Source: Tissierella sp. MB52-C2 (GTDB lineage Bacteria > Bacillota > Clostridia > Tissierellales > Tissierellaceae). From it: a DNA stretch of 64,000 nt. The stretch lies in assembly GCF_030931715.1 (NCBI RefSeq), contig NZ_CP133261.1, forward strand, positions 1 to 64,000, in the 5' to 3' direction. The position numbers were made by a program, and so were the translations under genes. Below are positions 53,398 through 62,240 of the stretch, in pieces. Every line of letters starts with the position of its first letter. Position 1 is the stretch's first letter. The notes under the pieces were generated by a model. That model was given only the letters and a program-made list of their open reading frames with translations, had not been told where the DNA came from and made no database searches.

Positions 53398-54420
53398 ATG
53401 AGAAAAAAGAGGAAAAGAGAACATATAGAAAACTATTTAAGGACAACCTATAAAGGGGATACATTGTTCGAAGACATATTTATAGAGCATAATTCATTGC
53501 CAAATCTAAATTTTAGTGATATAGATACAACAACAAATTTTCTGGGAAAAGAGGTAGGCTGTCCTATTATTATAAATGCCATGACAGGTGGATCAGAGTT
53601 TGCTCACGAGATTAATCGAGAGTTATCACTTATTGCTAAAGAGTATAATATTCCCATGGCAGTAGGGTCACAGACCATAGCATTATGTGATGATGTGGAA
53701 TGTAGGGAATCTTTTTCCATAGTTAGGGAAACCATAGGCGATGATGGAATAGTTATAGCAAATCTTAGTGCTCAGTCATCTATAGATGATGTGGAGAAAG
53801 CCTTAGATATGATAAAGGCTGATGCAATACAATTACATCTAAATCCAGCCCAAGAAATAGTTATGTTAGAGGGAGATAGAGATTTTAGAGGTATATTGGA
53901 AAATATCGAAACAATAGCAAAAACTATAGACAAGCCTGTTATAGTAAAAGAAGTTGGATTTGGAGTATCAAAGGAAGTTGCCACTAAATTATATAATATA
54001 GGTATTAGAAATATTGATATATCTGGTTTTGGTGGGACTAACTTTATTGAAATTGAAAATATTAGATATAATAGCATAGATTTTTCAGAGCTTTACTCAT
54101 GGGGTATACCTACAGCATTATCTCTAATTAAATGTAGAGAATTGCCTAAGGATTTGAATATAATTTCCAGTGGTGGAATAAGAAGTAGTATGGATATTGT
54201 AAAGTCTTTAATCCTTGGTGGACAAATGGTAGGTATATCAGGTGAAATTTTATCATATCTTCTACATGGGGGATATGAAAATGTAAGGGATTATATGGAG
54301 GCAACTACGCATAAAATGAAGATAATAATGGTATTATTAGGTAAGAAAAATATAGAGGAATTAAAGACTACGGAATATAAAATCATAGGAGATTTAAAAG
54401 AATTATTGAATAGTAGATAG
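53398..54420 (+). CDS. fni: type 2 isopentenyl-diphosphate isomerase
   Basis: FMN- and NADPH-dependent isomerase of 340 residues interconverting IPP and DMAPP in isoprenoid synthesis; cytoplasmic TIM barrel. Visible: RKREHIENYLRT (N-terminal substrate residues), FEDIFIEHNSLPNLNFSDIDTTTNFLGK, NAMTGGSEFAHEINRELS, VGSQ, LNPAQEIVMLEGDRDF (with the catalytic Gln), VIVKEVGFGVS, DISGFGGTNF and ISSGGIRSSMD for FMN phosphate binding. Start ATG 53398 after AGAGGTGG. Typical of Firmicutes and archaea, unlike the type 1 enzyme of enterobacteria. Confidence 0.94.
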   Translation: MRKKRKREHIENYLRTTYKGDTLFEDIFIEHNSLPNLNFSDIDTTTNFLGKEVGCPIIINAMTGGSEFAHEINRELSLIAKEYNIPMAVGSQTIALCDDVECRESFSIVRETIGDDGIVIANLSAQSSIDDVEKALDMIKADAIQLHLNPAQEIVMLEGDRDFRGILENIETIAKTIDKPVIVKEVGFGVSKEVATKLYNIGIRNIDISGFGGTNFIEIENIRYNSIDFSELYSWGIPTALSLIKCRELPKDLNIISSGGIRSSMDIVKSLILGGQMVGISGEILSYLLHGGYENVRDYMEATTHKMKIIMVLLGKKNIEELKTTEYKIIGDLKELLNSR

Positions 54421-54424
54421 TTAT

Positions 54425-54464
54425 AAAAAACAGGTATTTGGATTAATCCAAATACCTGTTTTTT
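54425..54464. terminator. bidirectional terminator
   Basis: ACAGGTATTTGGAT and ATCCAAATACCTGT form a long stem flanked by six A and six T. It separates the convergent fni and DUF2207 genes. Confidence 0.9.
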
Positions 54465-54489
54465 ATAACAATTAATAACTATTACTAGG

Positions 54490-56277
54490 CTAAAAACCTC
54501 CTGCACCACCGCCACCGGCACCTCCTCCGCCGCCGCCAGAGAATCCTCCTCCACTACCAACAGAGCTTGAAGTGGTGGTGGTAGAGTTTGGATAGAAGGA
54601 AGAGTTAAATCTATCTTCAAAGCTAGAGCCTCCATGGTTATTGCTTATGAAATACCAATATGCCCAATAGGTAGGACTATAGGATTCTTGAAAATTACTC
54701 CTAAATCTATCAATGGATTTCATAGGCAACCCTAAAGCTAAGGCGTATATCAATGTTTTATCAGTTGGTATATTGATATTGTAGTCTTTAGATATATTCC
54801 AATCCTTAGAAAAGTCCTTTTTAAAAACTTCCCATATTTCCTGTTGAATATATCCTTTATCAGATTTCCTAGAAAACAGCATCATAGCATAGATAAATAG
54901 AAATACTGATAATAGAAACAGGATGATTCCATAAAGAGATTCAAAGCTTAAAGTAATCAATGCTATAATAAAAGAAGTTATTCCCAGAAAAAGAAGAATC
55001 CATCCCCACTTCTTTCCACTATTATCATAATATTCTCGTGATTTCACATCGGATTTAACCTTATTGTACCAAGCCATAAGCTGTTTATTAAATTTACTAT
55101 AATTAGATTTTCTATAATCCTCTATATCCTTTGTAGATACTTGTTGTCTATTTCCAATATCATTAAATATCCAATCGAAGAAGTATCTTTCGTGGGAAGA
55201 TAAATCAGAGTTTGAGCCAATAGTTTTTGTAAATAAGAAGTCTTTTCTCTTCTTTTTAGAATTCTTCTGAGAAGTTTCTATTTCTTTAATGGATAAAAAT
55301 CCTCTTCTTGCAAAATCAAAGATTGTTATCATCAATGACCTGGCATCTAGAGCGTGGCAAAAAAATAGTCTCAACTCAGCAGGAGTAATGTCATCCAATG
55401 AAAAGTCTGCGGAATTATCTATATTTCTTCTAAACTTATTAAATATAAATGCTGCAATTGCCACTCCCAAGGCTAAAACTATAAGGGATATGTTACCAAA
55501 AAGGACTTTGTTTTTAGCTTTTGATTCAGCTTTTTTTTCAATTGACTTAATAAAAGCTAATTCCTCATCCATTATATTTTCGAAACTACTATTTCCAATG
55601 TTTTCACTAGCACCTATGAAATCAAGAGGAAACAGTATTCTTCCCTCTATAAATGTGTCGGCAGGTACATTAGATACTTCTAATTCTATTAAATTATCCT
55701 CTAAGAAATTAATTGTTCCATTGAGAGGACCGTGGGCAAATATTTTAGTTTTTTCTCTATCCACTCCTGGTAAATCGATTATAGCAGAGAAATAATCAAT
55801 TGGGGTATCATTTTCTTTACCTATGAATTTATAATACAACTCTCCAGTATCTTTATGTTTAATTGCCACATTTTTAATGGTGTAATTAATTCTAAAGGTT
55901 TTTTCTTCATTCTTAGACGGGGAAAATATCATTAATTCTAAGGTATCATTATATTCTGCAATAGTGAATACATTTTTTTCACCTTTTTTAGCAGAGTCTA
56001 CTAAGGTATAAGGAATTTCATCCTCACCCTCTAGCTGAAATAATTCTAGATTTTCAATTCCATCAGTATTTTTTAAGACTATATCCCTATATACTCCATT
56101 AAATTTATCCCTAAAATCAAAGGTAATATCTTCCGAAACGATTAAATCCCCATTTTCATTTAGTATAGAATATACCATCCAGCTGCTAATGCTCAGACTA
56201 TCATCGGCAAAACTTACACTAGATATAGAAAGTATTAGTACAATAAGAATTAGAATAGAAAGTTTTTTGTTTAACAA
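54490..56277 (-). CDS. DUF2207 membrane protein
   Basis: Secreted/membrane protein of about 595 residues of the DUF2207 family (YciQ-like). Signal peptide LSILILIVLILSISSVSFA, then an external beta-rich domain (ISSWMVYSILNENGDLIVSEDITFDF, NGVYRDIVLK) with the family start DIxFxFxxxFNGVYRDI. A helix follows near residue 265 (LFGNISLIVLALGVAIAAFIF), then a cytoplasmic part (LDDITPAELRLFFCHALDARSLMITIFDFARRGFLSIKE) and a helix pair near 425-470. The C-terminus is a glycine-rich tail (SGGGGGGAGGGGAGGF). GTG 56286 is part of the GGAGGTGG site, so TTG 56277 is the likely start. Function unknown. Confidence 0.85.
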   Translation of the reverse strand: MLNKKLSILILIVLILSISSVSFADDSLSISSWMVYSILNENGDLIVSEDITFDFRDKFNGVYRDIVLKNTDGIENLELFQLEGEDEIPYTLVDSAKKGEKNVFTIAEYNDTLELMIFSPSKNEEKTFRINYTIKNVAIKHKDTGELYYKFIGKENDTPIDYFSAIIDLPGVDREKTKIFAHGPLNGTINFLEDNLIELEVSNVPADTFIEGRILFPLDFIGASENIGNSSFENIMDEELAFIKSIEKKAESKAKNKVLFGNISLIVLALGVAIAAFIFNKFRRNIDNSADFSLDDITPAELRLFFCHALDARSLMITIFDFARRGFLSIKEIETSQKNSKKKRKDFLFTKTIGSNSDLSSHERYFFDWIFNDIGNRQQVSTKDIEDYRKSNYSKFNKQLMAWYNKVKSDVKSREYYDNSGKKWGWILLFLGITSFIIALITLSFESLYGIILFLLSVFLFIYAMMLFSRKSDKGYIQQEIWEVFKKDFSKDWNISKDYNINIPTDKTLIYALALGLPMKSIDRFRSNFQESYSPTYWAYWYFISNNHGGSSFEDRFNSSFYPNSTTTTSSSVGSGGGFSGGGGGGAGGGGAGGF

Positions 56278-56389
56278 ATTGACCACCTCCGAGCTTTATA
56301 TATACTATATTATATTATATCCTAATAATCGTGAATACAAGCTAATATTTGGGAATTATTTCATATAATGATAATAGGGATTAATAAGA

Positions 56390-56418
56390 TTGTCTTGAAT
56401 TCTTAAAAGATATATAAT
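56390..56418 (+). promoter_or_regulatory. sigma-A promoter of asd-dapA-dapB
   Basis: TTGTCT (56390-56395), 17 bases, TATAAT (56413-56418), 34 bp before the asd start. No lysine riboswitch can be recognised in the short leader. Confidence 0.65.
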
Positions 56419-56451
56419 GTATTTAGCAAACATCTAAGGGAGGGTGATAAA

Positions 56452-57456
56452 ATGAGTTTGAATATTGGTATAGTAGGTGCTACAGGTGCTGTAGGACAGA
56501 AGATGATAGAGGTAATACTAGAGAGAAACTTAAGTGTTGGAGATTTAAGACTATTTGCATCTAAAAATTCAGCTGGAAAAATAGTAAAATTTAAAGATAA
56601 AGATATTACAGTGGAACTATTAACAGAAGAGGTTATGAAAGAAAAGTATGATTATCTATTATTTGCCGCAGGTGGAAGTATATCAGAAAAATTTGCACCT
56701 ATTGCTGCTAAAGCGGGTAATATAGTAGTAGATAATTCTTCACATTTTAGAATGACAGAAAATATACCCTTAGTAGTACCAGAAGTTAATTCCCATGTAT
56801 TGAAAGGATATAGGGGAATAATAGCTAATCCAAACTGTTCCACTACACAGATGATAGTAGCCATAGCCCCCATATATAAGAAATATGGAATAAAAAGAAT
56901 TGTAGTATCCACATATCAAGCTGTATCAGGAAGTGGCTATAAAGCTATTGAAGAACTTGAAAATCAAATTAAAGATAAGGATTATACAAATAAAGTATAT
57001 ACAAGGAAAATTGCAGGAAATTGTATACCTCATATTGATGTCTTTAATGAAAATGGATTTACAAAGGAAGAACTAAAAATGGTATATGAAACTCACAAAA
57101 TACTTGGAGATGACTCAATAGAGATAAATCCTACAGCTGTTAGAATTCCGGTATTCTATGGTCACAGTGAGTCTATATATCTAGAGCTTGGAGAAGAGGT
57201 AAATATTGAGGAGATAAGAAATTTATTGAAGGAATCTGAGGGAATAATATTAGATGACGAACCTAGTGAAAACAGGTACCCTACACCATTGGAAGTGGAG
57301 AATACAGACTCTACTTATATAGGAAGAATAAGAAAGGATCTTTATAATCCTAGGGGAATATCCCTTTGGGTAGTGGCAGATAACCTTAGAAAAGGGGCAG
57401 CTGCTAACGCTGTTCAGATTATAGAAGCAATGGAAACTATTAAATTGGAGGGATAG
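56452..57456 (+). CDS. asd: aspartate-semialdehyde dehydrogenase
   Basis: NADPH-dependent enzyme of 334 residues that reduces aspartyl phosphate to aspartate semialdehyde, a branch point to DAP/lysine, threonine and methionine. Rossmann start NIGIVGATGAVGQKM, active-site Cys in ANPNCSTTQM, QAVSGSGYKAIEEL, HKILGD and the C-terminal VVADNLRKGAAANAVQI. Start ATG 56452 after GGGAGGGTGAT. It is the first gene of asd-dapA-dapB with gaps of only 3 and 9 bp, so one transcript is expected. Confidence 0.95.
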   Translation: MSLNIGIVGATGAVGQKMIEVILERNLSVGDLRLFASKNSAGKIVKFKDKDITVELLTEEVMKEKYDYLLFAAGGSISEKFAPIAAKAGNIVVDNSSHFRMTENIPLVVPEVNSHVLKGYRGIIANPNCSTTQMIVAIAPIYKKYGIKRIVVSTYQAVSGSGYKAIEELENQIKDKDYTNKVYTRKIAGNCIPHIDVFNENGFTKEELKMVYETHKILGDDSIEINPTAVRIPVFYGHSESIYLELGEEVNIEEIRNLLKESEGIILDDEPSENRYPTPLEVENTDSTYIGRIRKDLYNPRGISLWVVADNLRKGAAANAVQIIEAMETIKLEG

Positions 57457-57459
57457 GAT

Positions 57460-58332
57460 ATGTTTAAAGGAGCAGGTGTTGCAATTGTAACTCCATTTAG
57501 AGATGGAAAATTTGACAAGGAAGCTTATGAAGGACTAATTGAATTTCAAATCCAAAACAAAACTCAAGCATTAATAGTACTAGGTACAACTGGAGAAGCT
57601 TCAACTCTTGATTACGAAGAAAGGGCAGAAGTTATAAAAACAGCCGTAGAAAAAAATGCAAAGAGAATTCCAATTATAGTAGGTACTGGATCAAACTGTA
57701 CAGCTACAGCAGTGAAATATACTAAACAAGCAGAAGAATTAGGAGCAGATGGAATCTTACTTGTGACTCCATATTATAATAAATGTACAAATAAAGGCAT
57801 GATAGAACATTTTACAGAGGTGGCGAAGAACACGAAACTACCAGTTATACTATATAATGTTCCTGGTAGAACAGCAGTAAATATACCACCAGATGTAATT
57901 GTAAGTATGTCCAAGGTGGAAAATGTAATAGGAGTTAAGGAAGCCAGTGGAAATGTATCACAAATATTAGAAATAAAAAGATTGGTTCCAGAAGACTTTA
58001 TGATTTATTCAGGTAATGATGATCAAGTAATACCCATATATGCCTGCGGAGGCCATGGTGTAATTTCTGTAGCATCCAACGTAATTCCTAAGGAAATGCA
58101 AGAAATGTGTGAGGCTTTTATGGAAGGAAATCTGGATGAGGCTTTAAGACTTCAACTAGAATATAAGAAGTTTATAGATTTATTATTCTCAGAAGTAAAT
58201 CCAATTCCAGTTAAGGCAGCTTTAGCAGAAATGAGATACATTGAAGATGAACTAAGATTACCTCTTACACCTATGGAAGAAAGCAATAAAATTAAATTAA
58301 TCCAAGAGATGAAAAGATTAAATCTAAATTAG
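57460..58332 (+). CDS. dapA: 4-hydroxy-tetrahydrodipicolinate synthase
   Basis: Class I aldolase of 290 residues condensing pyruvate with aspartate semialdehyde, the first committed step of DAP/lysine synthesis. Visible: GAGVAIVTPFRDGKFD, LGTTGEASTL, VGTGSNCTATAV, TPYYNKCTNKGMIEHF (catalytic Tyr), LYNVPGRTAVNI and the Schiff-base Lys in IGVKEASGNVSQ. Only 3 bp follow asd. Lysine-binding residues for feedback inhibition were not assessed. Confidence 0.95.
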   Translation: MFKGAGVAIVTPFRDGKFDKEAYEGLIEFQIQNKTQALIVLGTTGEASTLDYEERAEVIKTAVEKNAKRIPIIVGTGSNCTATAVKYTKQAEELGADGILLVTPYYNKCTNKGMIEHFTEVAKNTKLPVILYNVPGRTAVNIPPDVIVSMSKVENVIGVKEASGNVSQILEIKRLVPEDFMIYSGNDDQVIPIYACGGHGVISVASNVIPKEMQEMCEAFMEGNLDEALRLQLEYKKFIDLLFSEVNPIPVKAALAEMRYIEDELRLPLTPMEESNKIKLIQEMKRLNLN

Positions 58333-58341
58333 GAGGAGATT

Positions 58342-59061
58342 ATGGATTTATTAATCAATGGAATAGAGGGGAAAATGGGAAGGACTATTAAGGAATTGGC
58401 AATGGATGATTCTTATTGGTATAATATATATGGTATATGTAGAGAAATTCCTGTACCAAAAGATAATATTAGCTTTGATATATTATTAGACTTTACCCAT
58501 GAATCTGTTTTAGATAAAGTATTAAGCATTGGTCTAGACAGAAAAATCCCAATTGTAATAGGTACTACTGGATATAATGAGGAACAAATAGAAAAAATAC
58601 GAAAAGCTTCAACTCTAATCCCCGTTCTTTATGCTACTAATATGTCTATGGGTATGAATCTGCTGTTTGGCTTGGTAGAACAAACAGCAAGGATATTAGG
58701 CCATAAATCTGATATTGAAGTAATAGAATCTCATCATAATAGAAAAAAGGATGCTCCTTCTGGAAGTGCAGTTACAATAGTGGAATCCATAGAAACTGGA
58801 TTAGGAGAAAGAAGAAAACATCAACATGGCAGATATGGTGAATGCCCAAGGGAAAAGGGTGAGATAGGAATCCACTCCCTAAGGGCAGGAAATATAGTAG
58901 GGTTCCATGAGGCTAGTTTTATTGGAGAGCTAGAATCCATAAAAATAAGCCATGAGGCTTATGATAGAAAGGTATTTGCCAGTGGAGCATTAGAAGCGGC
59001 AAAGTTTCTTCTAGGTAAGGAACCAGGCTTATACAGTATGAGAGATGTGTTGAATTTATAA
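58342..59061 (+). CDS. dapB: 4-hydroxy-tetrahydrodipicolinate reductase
   Basis: NAD(P)H-dependent reductase of 239 residues, next step after DapA. N-terminal nucleotide fold LLINGIEGKMGRTIKEL (the usual GxxGxMG is IEGKMG), IVIGTTGYNEEQI, NMSMGMNLLF, the catalytic segment EVIESHHNRKKDAPSGSAV, and the C-terminal SFIGELESIKISHEAYDRKVFASGALEAAKFL. Slightly short for the family owing to a compact N-terminal region. Start ATG 58342 after AGGAGGAG. Confidence 0.94.
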   Translation: MDLLINGIEGKMGRTIKELAMDDSYWYNIYGICREIPVPKDNISFDILLDFTHESVLDKVLSIGLDRKIPIVIGTTGYNEEQIEKIRKASTLIPVLYATNMSMGMNLLFGLVEQTARILGHKSDIEVIESHHNRKKDAPSGSAVTIVESIETGLGERRKHQHGRYGECPREKGEIGIHSLRAGNIVGFHEASFIGELESIKISHEAYDRKVFASGALEAAKFLLGKEPGLYSMRDVLNL

Positions 59062-59160
59062 ATAATGAAAAGTGAATGATGAATAGTGAATAGTTTTAAG
59101 TGAAAATTTATGGTCTTCTAACTATTCACTATTATCTATTAATTATTCACTATATTTTAG
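59062..59160. repeat. TATTCACTA-type intergenic repeat forming a hairpin
   Basis: GTGAATGATGAATAGTGAAT on the left and AACTATTCACTATTATCTAT plus ATTATTCACTAT on the right are partly complementary and made of iterations of the motif TATTCACTA. Repeats of this kind recur between genes in many genomes. It fills the gap between dapB and birA and may form a hairpin in the shared transcript. Confidence 0.6.
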
Positions 59161-59171
59161 GTGGTGGTAAA

Positions 59172-60152
59172 TTGAAGCAAAGAATTTTAAAAATGTTAAA
59201 GAACAGTGAAGACTTTATTTCAGGAGAAGAAATATCTAAGGAGTTTCATATGACCCGTGCAGCAATATGGAAATATATAAATTCCTTAAGAGAAGATGGA
59301 TATAATATAGAATCTGTGCCTAGCAAGGGTTATAAAATAACATCACTACCAGATATTCTGACTCTAGGAGAAGTTGAACCTTATTTATCTACAAATTTCA
59401 TAGGAAGAAATATACAATATTTTGATACTATAGATTCTACTAATAAAAGAGCTAAGGAAATAGCCTTTGATGAAAATGAAGGAACAGTCATAATCTCAGA
59501 AGAACAAACAGATGGTAAGGGAAGATTAGGTAGACATTGGATATCCCCTAAAGGAAAGGGTATATGGATGAGTATGATTTTAAAACCTAAGGTAGATCCC
59601 ATGAAAGTATCAAAAATAACTTTACTAGGAGCAGCAGCTGTATATAAGGCATTGGAAGATATGAATATAAAATCTCAAATAAAATGGCCTAACGATATAT
59701 TAATAGATGGAAAAAAGATCTGCGGCATACTTACTGAAATGAACTGTGAATTAAATATGATTAATTATGTCATAATGGGCATAGGAATAAATGTTAATTT
59801 TGATGAAGAGGATATACCTATGGATTTGAAAGATAAGGCTACTTCAATTAAAGTAAGCCAAAATAAAGAAATAAATAGAAAAGAATTATTAGGAAATATT
59901 CTAAATCAATTTGAAAACTTATATATAGACTTTAGGGATGAAAAAAGTATTTCCAAGACCATAGAAATATGTAGAGAAAACTCTGCTCTAATAGGTAAAG
60001 AAGTTAGAATTATTAAAAGAGAAGAAACAAGGGTAGGTAAAGCCTTAGATATAAATGAAGAAGGAGAACTAGTAGTAGAATTTGAAGATGGAGTAATTGA
60101 GAATGTTTATTCGGGAGAAATATCTGTTAGAGGACTGAATGGGTATGTTTAA
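59172..60152 (+). CDS. birA: bifunctional biotin protein ligase / biotin repressor
   Basis: Protein of about 326 residues that biotinylates carboxylases and, with biotinyl-AMP, represses biotin genes. N-terminal winged HTH (LKQRILKMLKNSEDFISGEEISKEFHMTRAAIWKYINSL), then the ligase domain: DSTNKRAKEIA, the biotinyl-AMP loop GKGRLGRHWISPKGKGIWMSMIL, KWPNDILIDGKKICGILTEM and GIGINVNFDEE, and a C-terminal SH3-like domain. GGTGGTGG precedes TTG 59172, which replaces the longer GTG frame from 59100. Its targets are visible 3 kb away as two BirA boxes at bioY. Confidence 0.93.
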   Translation: MKQRILKMLKNSEDFISGEEISKEFHMTRAAIWKYINSLREDGYNIESVPSKGYKITSLPDILTLGEVEPYLSTNFIGRNIQYFDTIDSTNKRAKEIAFDENEGTVIISEEQTDGKGRLGRHWISPKGKGIWMSMILKPKVDPMKVSKITLLGAAAVYKALEDMNIKSQIKWPNDILIDGKKICGILTEMNCELNMINYVIMGIGINVNFDEEDIPMDLKDKATSIKVSQNKEINRKELLGNILNQFENLYIDFRDEKSISKTIEICRENSALIGKEVRIIKREETRVGKALDINEEGELVVEFEDGVIENVYSGEISVRGLNGYV

Positions 60153-60186
60153 CAACCTTTTTTGATAGAAGCAAAAAAAGGTTGTA
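60153..60186 (+). terminator. terminator
   Basis: ACAACCTTTTTT and AAAAAAGGTTGT form a perfect 12-bp stem directly after the birA stop. Confidence 0.75.
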
Positions 60187-60244
60187 CTGTTTTCAGATTT
60201 GTGTTACAATTTGAATAATTACAAAAATGTAGTGAGGTGTTGTT

Positions 60245-61528
60245 GTGAAAAAGAAAAATGATGCGCTTATTTTAGGAGCGGCGTTATTCTCCATGTTCTT
60301 CGGAGCAGGGAATTTGATATTTCCACCATTTTTAGGACTTTTGGCGGGACAAAAATGGAATTGGTCTATGTTTGGATTTTTTATTACAGGAATTGGGCTG
60401 CCACTTTTAGGAATAATTGCTTCAGCTAAAGCTGGAGGAGATGTAGACAAGCTAGGTAGAAGGGTTTCTCCATTGTTTAGTAAATTTTTAGGTATAACAG
60501 TGGTTTTAGCCATAGGACCATTATTAGCAATCCCAAGGACAGGGGCAACTGCTTTTGAAATAGGTGTTTTACCATTGATGCCTAATGGAAACCCTATTAT
60601 ATTCTCCATAATATATTTTGGTATAACTTTATTATTGGTTATAAAGCCAAATGATGTAATAGATAAAATAGGAAAAATTTTAACGCCAGCTTTACTGATT
60701 CTATTGACTTTAATCATAGTCAAAGGAATATTTGATCCTATGGGCATACCTGTGCCAGAAGATTTTGCAAGACCATTTTCTGAAGGGTTTATTAGTGGGT
60801 ATCAAACTATGGATGCCTTAGCTTCCATATTATTTGGCGGAATTATAACTACATCCCTTATTCAAAGTGGCTATAATGACGAAAAGGAACAAATGAAGAT
60901 GACTAAAAAGGCTGGTTTAATAGCAGTATTAGCTCTTACTTTAGTTTATGGCGGATTAGGATATTTAGGAGCCACCGGAGGCTCATTATTTTCAAAGGAT
61001 ATAGAAAAGGTAGATTTAATAATAAATATAGCAAATAACTCTTTAGAGAGCTTTGGGAAAATAGGTTTAGGAATAGCTGTATCCTTAGCCTGTTTAACTA
61101 CTACCATAGGACTTACTGCTACAGTTGGACAATATTTTAATAAAATAAGTAATGGTAAATTAAAATATGAAACCATAGTAATAGGAACAACTATATTTAG
61201 TGCTCTTATGTCCATAAGGGGAGTAGAATCAATAATAGTCTTTTCAGAGCCAATACTTGTATTTATGTATCCAGTTGTAATTGTAATGATATTACTTACT
61301 ATGATTCTAGGAAAAGAATTCAATAAAAATATTTATAAACACGCAATATATGCAACATTAATAGTCAGCACCTTAGAACTATTAAATAGATTTGAAATAT
61401 GGAAGATTACAAATATAGTAGAACATTTACCTTTAGCTTCATGGGGGTTAGCGTGGTTAATTCCTGCAATAATAGGAGCTGTTATAGGACAGTTTTTACC
61501 AAACAAAACAGATATTCAAGTAAATTAA
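60245..61528 (+). CDS. brnQ: branched-chain amino acid carrier BrnQ
   Basis: Membrane symporter of 427 residues (LIVCS family) that imports leucine, isoleucine and valine with Na+ or H+. N-terminus KKKNDALILGAALFSMFFGAGNLIFPPFLGL is the hallmark, followed by AIGPLLAIPRTGATAFEIGVLPL, GYQTMDALASILFGGIITTS and ACLTTTIGLTATVGQYFNKI. About twelve helices. Start GTG 60245 after GTGAGGTG. Terminators flank it on both sides. Fits an amino-acid-fermenting life style. Confidence 0.93.
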   Translation: MKKKNDALILGAALFSMFFGAGNLIFPPFLGLLAGQKWNWSMFGFFITGIGLPLLGIIASAKAGGDVDKLGRRVSPLFSKFLGITVVLAIGPLLAIPRTGATAFEIGVLPLMPNGNPIIFSIIYFGITLLLVIKPNDVIDKIGKILTPALLILLTLIIVKGIFDPMGIPVPEDFARPFSEGFISGYQTMDALASILFGGIITTSLIQSGYNDEKEQMKMTKKAGLIAVLALTLVYGGLGYLGATGGSLFSKDIEKVDLIINIANNSLESFGKIGLGIAVSLACLTTTIGLTATVGQYFNKISNGKLKYETIVIGTTIFSALMSIRGVESIIVFSEPILVFMYPVVIVMILLTMILGKEFNKNIYKHAIYATLIVSTLELLNRFEIWKITNIVEHLPLASWGLAWLIPAIIGAVIGQFLPNKTDIQVN

Positions 61529-61569
61529 AAATCTGGGTTATCTTAATTTAAAGATAGCCCAGATTTTTT
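61527..61569. terminator. bidirectional terminator
   Basis: AAAATCTGGGTTATCTT and AAGATAGCCCAGATTTT form a 17-bp stem (one G-U) with a 6-base loop and a T-run. It lies between convergent brnQ and bioY and overlaps the bioY stop codon. Confidence 0.85.
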
Positions 61570-62106
61570 AAGTATTGATAGAATTTTCATAGAGACTATT
61601 GAAACTATAATAAACTTTAAAAAGTCTCCAGGTAAGAAAATAATACAACCTATATTAAGAACTGTACTAAAGGATAAACCTTTTCCCATTACTATATTTA
61701 ATATATAGTACATATAAGGTAATCCTATTAAATATGTAACTATAGTTCCTATAAATGCTCCAATCCAAATATTCATTTTAGAAAAACCTTTCTTTGAATG
61801 AGAAATTAATCCTACAATATAAGACACAAATATAAAAGAAATAATAAATCCAAAACTAGGTGTCATTACAGATTGAGGTCCGCCAGTAAAGTTAGAAAAT
61901 ATAGGCACACCTACTAATCCCAAAAGCATATATACTATCTGTGATAAGGGGCCTAGTTTAGGGCCTAGTATAAGCCCAGATAAGATTACAAATAAGGTCT
62001 GTAATGTAATAGGTACCTCTCCTAATGGAATACTAATCATAGCTCCTACAGCAGTAAGTGCTGTAAACATGGCGACTAAAGCCATCTCTCTTACGGATAT
62101 TTTCAT
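61543..62106 (-). CDS. bioY: biotin transporter BioY
   Basis: S-component of an energy-coupling-factor biotin importer, 187 residues with six helices. Typical start KISVREMALVAMFTALTAVGAMISIPLGEVPITLQTLFVILSGLILGPKLG, which carries the ECF-interaction AxxxA-type motif in helix 1, then GGPQSVMTPSFGFIISFI and GLPYMYYILN, LPGDFLKFIIVSIVS. Start ATG 62106 after GGAGGAATGAA. Two BirA boxes overlap its promoter, so it should be repressed when biotin is plentiful. No ATPase or EcfT gene is nearby. Confidence 0.94.
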   Translation of the reverse strand: MKISVREMALVAMFTALTAVGAMISIPLGEVPITLQTLFVILSGLILGPKLGPLSQIVYMLLGLVGVPIFSNFTGGPQSVMTPSFGFIISFIFVSYIVGLISHSKKGFSKMNIWIGAFIGTIVTYLIGLPYMYYILNIVMGKGLSFSTVLNIGCIIFLPGDFLKFIIVSIVSMKILSILKKSGLSLN

Positions 62107-62118
62107 TTCATTCCTCCA

Positions 62119-62150
62119 TTGTCAATTGAAATTAAATTATATGTTTACAA
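62119..62150 (-). promoter_or_regulatory. BirA box 1 (bioY operator)
   Basis: TTGTCAAT-N16-GTTTACAA, the split palindrome expected for Firmicute BirA (TTGTnAAC-N14/16-GTTnACAA) with one mismatch. It lies between the -10 element and the ribosome-binding site of bioY, covering the transcription start. Confidence 0.75.
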
Positions 62151-62154
62151 TAAG

Positions 62155-62183
62155 ATAATATATCAAATTTCCATGATTGTCAA
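62155..62183 (-). promoter_or_regulatory. sigma-A promoter of bioY
   Basis: On the minus strand TTGACA (62183-62178), 17 bases, TATTAT (62160-62155). The -35 lies inside BirA box 2. Confidence 0.8.
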
Positions 62184-62208
62184 CTGATATATATATTCTG
62201 GTTTACAA
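62177..62208 (-). promoter_or_regulatory. BirA box 2 (bioY operator)
   Basis: TTGTCAAC-N16-GTTTACAA. Same geometry as box 1 (8-16-8) and a better match. It covers the -35 element of the bioY promoter, so occupancy would block polymerase. Confidence 0.8.
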
Positions 62209-62240
62209 TTGGTGCGGATAATGGGTTCATAGCTAATTTA

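Noticed and set aside
54291-54635. Minus-strand frame rich in Ala/Val/Leu near the DUF2207 3' end
   Set aside because: It is the shifted reading of the glycine-rich tail of the DUF2207 gene plus antisense of fni.
56287-56451. Lysine riboswitch upstream of asd
   Set aside because: The leader after the promoter is only about 30 bases, far too short for the aptamer.
60193-60747. 184-residue minus-strand frame opposite brnQ
   Set aside because: Antisense shadow of the brnQ coding region with proline-rich nonsense composition.
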